From contig CALISI010000057.1 in assembly GCA_938041695.1 (NCBI GenBank), positions 1 through 64,000 of the forward strand: DNA of 64,000 nucleotides, written 5' to 3'. Under the pieces are notes generated by a model. The model saw only the letters and a program-made list of their open reading frames with translations. It searched no databases and had not been told where the DNA came from. Shown piece after piece: positions 25,123 through 33,513 of the stretch (the stretch's first letter is position 1; each line of letters begins with the position of its first letter). The position numbers were made by a program, and so were the translations under genes. This stretch comes from an uncultured Actinomyces sp. (GTDB lineage: Bacteria; Actinomycetota; Actinomycetes; Actinomycetales; Actinomycetaceae).

Positions 25123-26167
25123 GACCTCACCTCACGAATCGACAGCCACAAGAGATACAAGCCTCCCACGACACCCGTCACAACACCCACAGGAAGCTCA
25201 GCGGGAGCAATCAAACGCTGAGCACACACGTCGGAAGTCAACACCAGCAACGCTCCCACGACGCCGGAGGATACGAAACCCACTCCCCCGCCCCCGCACA
25301 GGCGGTGAGCGACATGTGGAGCGGATAGCGCAACGAATGCAACCGGACCAACCACAGCCGTCGCACAGGCGACGAGCAGAATCGCAACAACGATCGACAG
25401 AAGACGAATGCGGCGCACGCGCACACCGAGCCCGGTCGCAACGTCGTCCCCCATCGCCACAAGCCCCAGCGGAACTGTAGCCGCGACGCACGCGCATGCG
25501 ACAACGCCGAGCACGATCAGGAGCGGCGTCAGTCGAGCGAACGTGACCCCCGAAAATGATCCGGCACTCCACAGTTGCGCTCGCTGCGCCGCCCCCAGTG
25601 GCGCCTTGACGATCAGCAGCGAATTGATAGCGCGCAGCGCAGCAGAGCAACCAATACCGACCAGGACAACACGCATTCCCGTCACGCGCATACCGCCCGC
25701 GCAGGCGAGGATCAGCACGCCTGAGAGGAGACCACCGAGCAACGCTCCGAAGCCGGTGACGGCCGGACTCGACCCCAGCACAATAATCGCTATCAGCGCT
25801 CCGGTGGCACACCCCGTTGACAGCCCCACAATGTCCGGACTCCCCAGAGGATTACCCGAGATCGTCTAGAAGATACGCCCCGAAATGCCGAGCGTGCACC
25901 CGACCGCGACAGCGGCCAGCATCCGCGGCAGCCGCACAGACTGCACAAAGTAGACACCGAGGAAATCATCTCGAGGCCCGCCATCACCCAGTAGGCGTCG
26001 GAAGGAATCCCCAGCACTGAGCCCATAGTCGCCGAGTCTCAGCGAATAGACGGACAAGCCAACCAGAAGAAGGAGCCGATGATGACTACCGCCGCGCTAC
26101 GTCGATGGATGCGCACGGAGAAACCCGCTCTCGACAGAGTGGTGTACCGATGGCTTTCCCGCGTCAC
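25119..26167 (-). pseudogene. FecCD-type iron-siderophore permease, second subunit (frameshift and amber stop)
   Basis: Reconstructed, this is a 349-residue FecCD permease, the normal length. It would start at GTG 26167, overlapping the intended stop of the first permease. The frame breaks near 26075, where one base is missing between SAAVVIIG and LLLLVGLSVYS. The downstream frame then meets a TAG at 25866-25868 between LGISGRIF and TISGNPLGSPDIVG, where Gln (CAG) is expected. The remainder is intact to its stop at 25119. The longest uninterrupted piece starts about 25829 and would make 236 residues lacking the first helices, so the product cannot be a normal permease. Confidence 0.88.
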
Positions 26168-27158
26168 GACATGCCCCTTCCACGCGCACCGATAATGAAG
26201 AAGGGGCGCCGATCAGGGCTACAACGACGCCAACGGGCACCTCGGAAGGCGCGAGGACGAGACGCGACGTAATGTCTGCAATGCACACCCACACAGCGCC
26301 CGAAACCGTCGACCAGATCGCGATCGTTCCCTGCCTCGCCCCCACAACGCGTCGGACCATGAGCGGCACCGCGAGGCCGACGAATGTCAGCGGACCGCCC
26401 AGCGCTGTGGCTCCACCCGCGAGAGCCGTCACCGCAAGAACTCCCAGTGCCCGAATGAGACGCACGCGCACACCAAGACTCACGGCGGCATCCTCACCGA
26501 TGGCGAGAACGCCGAGAGCTGACGAGATGAGAACTGCGAGGACGCAGCCGCACAGGATAACGACTCCCGCGGCGGCCACGGAGCCCATATCGACTCCCTC
26601 GAACGAGCCGGATGCCCAGTAGCGGAACTCGTTGAATGCGAATTGATTGGCCGTCAACACTGCCTGCGTGAGGGATGCAAGAGCCGCAGATACGGCGATG
26701 CCCGCAAGAACCAGCCGAGAACGCGATCCTCCACCGCGCCCCAAAATAGCAAACACGAGCGCCACGGCCACACCGGCACCGACGAGGGAAGCGCCGAGCG
26801 TCCCCGCACGCGTCACGACTCCGGAGATGGCCGTCACGGAGACAACGACGAACGCCGCACCTGCGTTAATGCCGAGCACGCCGGGGTCGGCGAGCGGATT
26901 GCGGATCATCGCCTGCATGATGGAGCCCGCCAAACCAAGCGCACCGCCGATCATGAGCGCGGCGATCGTGCGCGGCACGCGCAGCTGGGTGACCACCTGA
27001 GCGTCCTGACTCGCCCAACCACGAACCAGAGCATCCCACACAACATCGGGAGCAATGGAACGGGAACCGAGGGCGAGCGAGGCCATCGCGACGAGGACAA
27101 GCACCAGCGTCGCCACTGCGCAGGCAATGACGACGCTGGTGATACGACGTGTCGTCAT
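26097..27158 (-). pseudogene. FecCD-type iron-siderophore permease, first subunit (C-terminal frameshift)
   Basis: The membrane part looks complete: MTTRRITS start, VPRTIAALMIGGALGLAGS, MIRNPLADPGVLGINAGAA and APSEVPVGVVVALIGAP are family signatures. After GAP, near 26203, one base is missing from a C-run; the alternative frame reads FFIIGARGRGMS and stops at 26164 exactly where the second permease's GTG begins (GTGA overlap). As it stands the frame runs 22 codons further with a His/Ser/Arg-rich tail. This replaces the last membrane-proximal residues, so function is doubtful but not excluded. Confidence 0.83.
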
Positions 27159-27194
27159 GTCAGGTCAGCGACCCGAATCGTCCGACCATCAGGC

Positions 27195-28196
27195 TCAGGA
27201 AGCCGGGACGAACTGGGCCTCGATGCTCGAGACGATGCCGTCCATCAGGAGGTAGCCACCGGTTGAGGTCTACAGGGAGCCGTCGACGGGGATGACGTGG
27301 TTCGCCTTGACGGCGCCGAGGGAGTCGAAACCGACGGTGTTCTTCGCCTCTTCGAGGGCCGCGGCGGAGGCCTCGACGCCCGTGTTGCCACCGGCGGACG
27401 GATTGTTCACCGAGGACTTGCCGAGCGTGCCAAGGAAGATCCAGTCCGCATCGATCTGGTCGATGTTCTCCAGGGAGACAGGCTCAGAGTGGCCCTCGCC
27501 GTGACGGTCCTGGTTCGCGGGGCGCTTCATGCCGAGTGCGGTCAGAGCCTGTCCGGCGGGGAGATCCTTGAGGATCAGGCCGGCGCTATCGCCCTGCCAA
27601 CGCACGACCGAGTACGTCTGATCGAGGTAGCCGGCATCCTTCAGACGGGCGCTCACCGATGCGACATGCTGGTCGAACTCCGCGAGCTTGGTCTCGGCCT
27701 GGTCGGCCAGACCCAGCGCATCTGCGGTAAGCGTGAAGGTCTCACGCCAGTCACCACCGGACTGAGTGGTGAAGAAGACGGGCGCGATCTGAGAAAGCGC
27801 AGTCAGGGTTTCCGTGTCGTTATTCTTCACAGAGGTACCGTCGACGAGGATGAGATCAGGATGGGCCGCACCGATAGCCTCGAGGTTCGGGGTACCAATC
27901 GATCCAAGGATCGGAATGTCTCCGCCACGATCGATCAGGTAGTTCGGGACGGTCTGCTGACCACGGCCGGACACGACACCGATCGGGGTCACGCCGAGCG
28001 CGAGGGCATTGTCAGTGGTCGGCTCGGAGAGCGTGACGACGCGGCTCGGGTGCGACGGGAGTGTCACTTCCTGGCCGGACGCGTCGGTAACAGTGCGCGT
28101 CTCGGACGTCGCAGAGGCCTCGGGGGACGAGGCCGGGGTGGGCTGGGTGGACGAGCAGGCTCCCAGGGCGAGAGCAGTCACAGCGACGCCGACCAT
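27195..28196 (-). pseudogene. Iron-siderophore ABC substrate-binding lipoprotein (premature amber stop)
   Basis: FecB/FhuD-type (class III) binding protein. The lipobox is LGAC with Cys14 from the ATG at 28196. The first lobe reads SRVVTLSEPTTDNALALG, and GTPNLEAIGAAHPDLILVDG is the hinge-preceding motif. The frame stops at a TAG (27270-27272) right after HVIPVDGSL, where Trp is usual (TGG). The same frame then continues TSTGGYLLMDGIVSSIEA for 24 codons to a TGA at 27195. About 25 C-terminal residues, including the usual last helix, are therefore lost. The n-region before the lipobox lacks basic residues; a CTG seven codons upstream (reading STRISA) may be a lost start. Confidence 0.85.
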
Positions 28197-28255
28197 GGCG
28201 CTGATTCGCGTCGACAGGTGTACAGGTGTCTCAATTCAGTCGATCTATTAGGGGG

Positions 28256-28274
28256 AAAGGTGAGCCTAACCTAT
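28256..28274. promoter_or_regulatory. DtxR/IdeR-type iron box upstream of the binding-protein gene
   Basis: The 19-mer AAAGGTGAGCCTAACCTAT matches the DtxR/IdeR consensus TTAGGTTAGCCTAACCTAA at 15 of 19 positions by eye, including the whole right half to the penultimate base. It lies 60-78 bases upstream of the binding-protein start. DtxR-Fe(II) at such a site represses iron-uptake genes when iron is plentiful. Confidence 0.8.
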
Positions 28275-28309
28275 AGGGAGCGTGGCAACCCAGTCTGTCT
28301 CGTCACTGG

Positions 28310-29493
28310 TCAGTATGTGAGAGCACGCCACTCATCGAGTGCACAAATCAGCCCTTCCCGCCACCAGGCGACATCATGCCCGCTGCGGTAATGATCCAAT
28401 TCCACATGGGCTCCCAGACTCCGCAGAAGCTCCGCACAGTCATCAACGACCGGCGCATCGTCTGCTCCAGAGTCCCAACCTGCAGGCGTAGCGTCACTCC
28501 GGGGTGGGGCGTCGCCACCCCAGAGCGCAGGTCTCGCATCAACGCCCCCTCGCCCACGCCTCGCGCAGCCCCGCCCCACCACGGGGACGGCGATTGGGCG
28601 ACGATCACGTCGACGGGCAGATCCTGTCGCAAGCCAACCTCCAACGCGGCGAGGCCACCGTAGGATTGGCCGGCGACCATCACGGGACCTGCCCCGGCCT
28701 CGTCGCACACTGCCTGAAGCAGAGCAGCAACACGATCCGCATCCGTCAGCTCCACCTCACGCTGCGCACAAGCACCCGCATCGATGGTGACCACGCGCAG
28801 CCCGGGATAGCGGCGGGTGAGCCAGCCAACGCCGTTGGCTCGCCACATCTCAGCGTCGAACAGAATCAGGGTGCAGGTTGGCACGCTCTCACCGTCATAT
28901 GTCACGACGCGACGTCCGCCTGCCATCCCCAGCCGCGCGGTGATCGCCTCACCGATCTCGACCTCTCGCACCGCCCACATCTGAGCGTCGGACAGATCTC
29001 GCGACGGCCACACCACCCGGGCATTGGGACCGACAAAGAGCGAAGCCTGCTGCCCGCGGCCGTTGACGAGGGTCAGAGGATTGGCGGCATCAGGGCGAGC
29101 GCCGTCAACGAACTGAAGCCACTGACACATCTCCGTGACCGCGCTGACGCGCACGTCCGAGGTGTCCACGATCACCTGCTGATAGCTGATGATCGCGTCA
29201 GCGGGAAGCACACACACGAGCGCGTGAGCATTGCCGTCGTCCGCGCCCGCACCCATGCGAAACTCGTCAAGGTGCTCGCGCGCGCGATCCGTGATCGTGT
29301 TCAAGATAACGTAGCAATCAGCGGCGGCCTCGTCTGCGGATTGGAAGGTCACACGAACGGCGTCGACCCCATCAACGACAAGGCGCTGTCCAACAATCGG
29401 GAGCGCATCGGTATCGCGATAGATCCCGTCTCTTGTCTCTTGGCGCAACAGGCAAAAACCGGTGCGCGAAAAAGACGTCTGCTCGAATGCCAC
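28310..29493 (-). pseudogene. Enterochelin (siderophore) esterase-like protein, frameshifted
   Basis: Alpha/beta hydrolase resembling Fes/IroD: an N-terminal beta domain (VRVTFQSADE through LPADAIISYQQVI), then the hydrolase domain with nucleophile Ser in VMVAGQSYGGLAALEVG. The frame is lost at a G-run at 28474-28476 (three G where four are needed). The C-terminal part with the catalytic His (DHYRSGHDVAWWREGL) continues in another frame to 28310. The lesion separates Ser from His, so no active enzyme is expected. Repaired length would be 394 aa. Start taken as GTG 29493, 4 bases after the YciO-family stop; no clear Shine-Dalgarno. Confidence 0.83.
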
Positions 29494-29497
29494 ACGT

Positions 29498-30115
29498 TCA
29501 GTCGAACAGCGAAATATCGCCAGCGCCAACACGAGCGACGACCGCATCTCCGCCCGCGAAGTCGATGACCGTGGTCGGCTGCGCCACGCCGACGGGCCCC
29601 ACCACAACGAGATCAACCAGGTGCCCGATGCGCTCATCGACATCGAAACCATCTGTGAGGGGCTCATCCTCGCCGGGCATAATGAGCGTCGAACACGCCA
29701 GGGGCTCGCCCAGCGCCTCAATGATCGCCTGAGTGATGACGTGATCGGGGATGCGCACGCCCACCGTGTGCTTCTTCTTGTTCAGCATGATGCGCGGAAC
29801 CTCTTTAGTCCCCCGCAGGATGAATGTGTAGGGACCGGGCGTGAGCGCCTTCATGGTGCGGAACTCGTGGTTGTCAATAATCACGAGCTCGCCCAGCTGC
29901 GCAAACGAGTGACACAGCAACGAGAAGTTATGTTTGTCATCAAGCTTACGGATCGAGCGGATCGTATCCATGCCCGCCTTGTTGCCAGCCTTCGTCGCGA
30001 TCGCATAGCCGGAGTCAGTGGGCAGCGCAATCGTGCCGCCGCGCTCCAGCAGATCAACGACCGTGTTGACCAAACGTGCCTGCGGATTAACCGGGTGCAT
30101 CTCGACGTACGACAT
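29498..30115 (-). CDS. YciO-family (Sua5/YrdC-like) protein
   Basis: 205 aa. The order PVNPQARLVN, PTDSGYAIATK, IRSIRKLDDKHNFSLLC, TPGPYTFILRGTKEVPR, TVGVRIPDH and QPTTVIDF follows E. coli YciO closely. YciO belongs to the Sua5/TsaC superfamily that makes threonylcarbamoyl-AMP for tRNA t6A, but YciO itself is poorly active in that role, so the function is uncertain and a separate tsaC probably exists. The ATG at 30115 follows AATAGGGG; an ATG five codons upstream is possible. Confidence 0.85.
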   Translation of the reverse strand: MSYVEMHPVNPQARLVNTVVDLLERGGTIALPTDSGYAIATKAGNKAGMDTIRSIRKLDDKHNFSLLCHSFAQLGELVIIDNHEFRTMKALTPGPYTFILRGTKEVPRIMLNKKKHTVGVRIPDHVITQAIIEALGEPLACSTLIMPGEDEPLTDGFDVDERIGHLVDLVVVGPVGVAQPTTVIDFAGGDAVVARVGAGDISLFD

Positions 30116-30132
30116 ACCCCTATTGTGCACGA

Positions 30133-30163
30133 AACCCCCACCGGTCGGTGACCAATGGGGGTT
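30133..30163 (-). terminator. Hairpin terminator of aspS
   Basis: AACCCCCA pairs with TGGGGGTT around an internal GGTC/GACC hairpin, 27 bases past the aspS stop, with a short TTT on the minus strand. Confidence 0.65.
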
Positions 30164-30189
30164 CCGTGGACAAGGTCACGGAACGAGAA

Positions 30190-31995
30190 TCACTTCTCGG
30201 ATTCCTCGGATGCTTCCTCGCCGCGCTTCTTCGGCTTCGCATCGACGCCAGCTTCCTTACGCTGCGCGGGCGTAATCGGCGCCGGAGCCTCGGTCAGCGG
30301 GTCGAAGCCACCGCCGGACTTCGGGAAAGCGATGACGTCGCGGATCGACTCGGACTTCGTCAGCAGCGAGACGATGCGATCCCAGCCGAAGGCCACGCCG
30401 CCGTGCGGCGGAGCGCCGAACTTGAAGGCATCCAGCAGGAAGCCGAACTGCGCCTGAGCCTCCTCTTCGCCGATACCCATCACGTTGAACACGCGGTTCT
30501 GGATGTCGCGGCGGTGAATACGGATCGAACCGCCGCCGATCTCGTTGCCGTTGCAGACGATGTCGTAGGCGTAGGCCAGCGCATTACCCGGATCCTTGTC
30601 GAAGGAGTCGATCCACTCGGGCTTGGGCGAGGTGAACGCATGGTGGACAGCCGTCCAGGCGCTGTGGCCCAGTGCCACGTCGCCCTCAGCCTCGGCATCA
30701 CCGGTGGGCTTGAAGAGCGGCGCGTCGACAACCCAGGTGAACGCCCAGGCGTCGGGGTCAATGAGGTTGCAGCGCTTGCCAATCTCGAGGCGAGCAGCGC
30801 CAAGCAGCTCACGCGACGGGGTCGGCTTGCCAGCGGCGAAGAAGATGCAGTCACCAGGCTGTGCTCCGGTGGCGGCAGCAAGGCCCTCACGCTCGACCTC
30901 GGTGATGTTCTTAGCAACCGGGCCGCCCAGCGTGCCGTCCTCGGCGACCGTGACGTAGGCCAGACCCTTGGCGCCGCGCGCCTTGGCCCATTCCTGCCAC
31001 TTGTCGAAGGTGCGGCGCGGTTGCGAACCGCCGCCGGGCATGACGACGGCGCCGACGTAGGGTGCCTGGAACACACGGAAGGTCGTGTCCTTGAAGTACT
31101 CGGTCAGCTCAGTCAGCTCAAGTCCGAAGCGCAGGTCGGGCTTATCAGAGCCATAGCGCTCCATCGCGTCCTTGTACGTCATACGCGGGATCGGCGTGGC
31201 AAGATCATATCCGATGAGCGCCCACACGTTCTTCAGGACGTCCTCGGCGACCTCGATGACGTCGTCCTGGTCCACGAAGCTCATCTCGATATCGAGCTGG
31301 GTGAACTCGGGCTGACGGTCCGCGCGGAAGTCCTCGTCACGGTAGCAGCGAGCGATCTGGAAGTAACGTTCCATGCCGGCCACCATGAGCAGCTGCTTGA
31401 AGAGCTGAGGTGACTGCGGCAAGGCGTACCACGAACCCGGCGAGAGGCGCGCGGGCACGATGAAGTCGCGGGCGCCTTCGGGGGTCGAACGGGTCAGGGT
31501 CGGGGTCTCGATCTCGACGAAGTCACGGGCGTAGAGCGCCTCGCGCGCGGCACGCGATACCTTCGAGCGCAGGCGGATCGCGTACTGCTCAGGCTCGCGA
31601 CGCAGGTCGAGGTAGCGGTACTTCAGACGCGTTTCCTCGCCGACGTTGCCGGAATCTTCAGCATTGGAGGACACCTGGAACGGCAGGGGCGCGCTGGTGT
31701 TCAGGATTTCGATGTCGTCACCCATGACCTCAATGGCGCCGGTGGCCAGGTGCGGGTTCTCGTTGCCCTCGGGGCGGGCACAGACCTCGCCGGTGACCTT
31801 CAGGACGAACTCGGAGCGCAGCTCGTGCGCGACACGCTCGTCACGGACGACAACCTGGGCAATGCCCGACGCATCGCGCAGATCGATGAACGCAACGCCA
31901 CCGTGGTCACGACGACGATCCACCCAACCGGTGAGCGTCACGGTCTGACCGACCAGGTCGGTGCCGAGGGTTCCAATGTTGTGAGTGCGAAGCAC
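30190..31995 (-). CDS. aspS: Aspartyl-tRNA synthetase
   Basis: 601 aa. N-terminal OB-fold anticodon domain (TLTGWVDRRRDHGGVAFIDLRD), class II catalytic core (YALPQSPQLFKQLLM, YFQIARCYRDEDFRADRQPEFTQ in parts), bacterial GAD insertion, and motif 3 PPHGGVAFGWDRI. The tail is Lys/Glu-rich (about 580-601). GTG at 31995, preceded by AAAGGA, gives the family start VLRTHNIGTLG; the open frame further upstream is not homologous. Confidence 0.96.
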   Translation of the reverse strand: MLRTHNIGTLGTDLVGQTVTLTGWVDRRRDHGGVAFIDLRDASGIAQVVVRDERVAHELRSEFVLKVTGEVCARPEGNENPHLATGAIEVMGDDIEILNTSAPLPFQVSSNAEDSGNVGEETRLKYRYLDLRREPEQYAIRLRSKVSRAAREALYARDFVEIETPTLTRSTPEGARDFIVPARLSPGSWYALPQSPQLFKQLLMVAGMERYFQIARCYRDEDFRADRQPEFTQLDIEMSFVDQDDVIEVAEDVLKNVWALIGYDLATPIPRMTYKDAMERYGSDKPDLRFGLELTELTEYFKDTTFRVFQAPYVGAVVMPGGGSQPRRTFDKWQEWAKARGAKGLAYVTVAEDGTLGGPVAKNITEVEREGLAAATGAQPGDCIFFAAGKPTPSRELLGAARLEIGKRCNLIDPDAWAFTWVVDAPLFKPTGDAEAEGDVALGHSAWTAVHHAFTSPKPEWIDSFDKDPGNALAYAYDIVCNGNEIGGGSIRIHRRDIQNRVFNVMGIGEEEAQAQFGFLLDAFKFGAPPHGGVAFGWDRIVSLLTKSESIRDVIAFPKSGGGFDPLTEAPAPITPAQRKEAGVDAKPKKRGEEASEESEK

Positions 31996-32097
31996 TGTGA
32001 TTCCTTTCGTTCTTACCATCCGCGAGACAGGCGGCGGCGGTGTCATTGTACGCCTGCCCGCCCAATAGTCGCGTGTGCCGCGAGTAGGATAGTCACC

Positions 32098-33513
32098 ATG
32101 CCCGCCGATGCTTCCACCTCTTCCTCCGCTCATGTTTCCTGGACTCCGGCCGAAATCGGATTGGCTATCGGCTCGGTTCTGCTCATCACACTCGTGGCCT
32201 TCGAGGAGCTCGCGGCAACCACGATCATGCCCGCAGTCGTTGCTTCTTTTGACGCCGCGGCGTGGTATCCGATCGCTTCGGGTGCGGCATTGGCGACTCA
32301 GCTAAGCGCCACGGTGGTCGCGGGAGCCCTGGCAGACTGGAAGGGACCGCGTGTGGTGTTGCTCTCGGGTCTGGCCTTGTTCGCCGTTGGCCTGGTGGTG
32401 TGCGCCGCAGGTTCGCACGTGACGATCTTCGTCATCGGACGAGCTCTCCAGGGACTGGGAGGCGGTCTGCTCATCGTTCCGCTCTACGTTCTCGTCGGAG
32501 CGGTTGCGTCTGCACGTCATCGCCCATCATTCTTCGCGTCGTTCTCCTTGGCGTGGGTCCTACCGTCTCTGGTCGGTCCCGCAATCGCAGGACATGTCAC
32601 CGAAGTCTGGGGATGGCGTTACGTCTTCGGTGTTGTCCCCCTGTTCGTTGCGATCGCTGCTGTGCCCATCGCCTACGTTCTACGTTCACTGCCGGCTTCC
32701 CGTGGGCGCCGCTCCCCTATGCTCGCAACGCTTTCGCGTGACGCAGGGCTAGTGGGAACCGGTGTCATGGCGCTCCAGCTCGCGGGCGCGCTTCCCTCAC
32801 GACTGGCACAGATCGTGGTCTTCGTCCTCGGCGCGTGCATCACGATCTGGGCACTGCCTCGGCTCCTCCCGCGCGGCACGTTCCGATCGCGTCGGGGAAT
32901 GCCGTCGGCGATCCTTGCAAGGCTGAGCGCCATGGCCTCCGAGGTGGGTTTCGCCGTCATGATTCCACTGATTCTGCAGCGGGTACACGGCTGGTCCGAG
33001 GCATCCTCCGCCTGGTGGGTCACCCTCGGATCGATCACATGGGCCATCGGTGCAGTCGGCCAGGCACGGATCTACGATCAACAGGCGCGACGCCTGCTTC
33101 CCGTCGTCGGGGGCTCACTGATGGCAATCGGGGCGATCCCCGTGGGCACGCTCCTTGCCCCATCGTTTCCCATGTGGATCGCTCTCGTCGGTTGGCTTCT
33201 CGTCGGCCTGGGGGTCGGCCTCGTCCACGCGCCCCTCTCGGTCATGGCGCTTGAGGTGACACCCGAAACCAAGCACGGGCGCGTCTCATCGTGGCTACAG
33301 GTCGCGGATTCAGCAGGACCCGCACTCGAACTCGCCCTCGTGTCAGTGGCCATGAGCGCGTGGGCCGCCACCGCCACGGTGGGCGGGGCGGCCTACGCTC
33401 CCTACTGGGTGATTGCTACTGTGCTCGCTGTCCTCACCGTGGTTGCGGTGAGTCGGCTGCGTCTCGCATGGGAACGCTCCACGTCCGGCGAGGCGAGCGG
33501 TCAGTCGTCGTAG
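32098..33513 (+). CDS. MFS transporter (drug/metabolite exporter-like)
   Basis: 471 aa with about 12-14 hydrophobic segments. The loop 2-3 signature is GALADWKGPRVVLLSGLALF, followed by RALQGLGGGLLIVPLY and SLVGPAIAGHVTEVWGWRYVF (motif C, antiporter type, near 150). This resembles the DHA2-like exporters. The substrate is unknown. Start ATG at 32098 after AGGA. Divergent from aspS; the last 13 bases overlap the convergent DEAD-box helicase gene. Confidence 0.88.
   Translation: MPADASTSSSAHVSWTPAEIGLAIGSVLLITLVAFEELAATTIMPAVVASFDAAAWYPIASGAALATQLSATVVAGALADWKGPRVVLLSGLALFAVGLVVCAAGSHVTIFVIGRALQGLGGGLLIVPLYVLVGAVASARHRPSFFASFSLAWVLPSLVGPAIAGHVTEVWGWRYVFGVVPLFVAIAAVPIAYVLRSLPASRGRRSPMLATLSRDAGLVGTGVMALQLAGALPSRLAQIVVFVLGACITIWALPRLLPRGTFRSRRGMPSAILARLSAMASEVGFAVMIPLILQRVHGWSEASSAWWVTLGSITWAIGAVGQARIYDQQARRLLPVVGGSLMAIGAIPVGTLLAPSFPMWIALVGWLLVGLGVGLVHAPLSVMALEVTPETKHGRVSSWLQVADSAGPALELALVSVAMSAWAATATVGGAAYAPYWVIATVLAVLTVVAVSRLRLAWERSTSGEASGQSS

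Noticed and set aside
25866..27272. Amber suppression or recoding of the two TAG codons in the iron locus
   Set aside because: Neighbouring genes of the same locus also carry plain frameshifts, so decay is simpler; no special tRNA was seen in the window.
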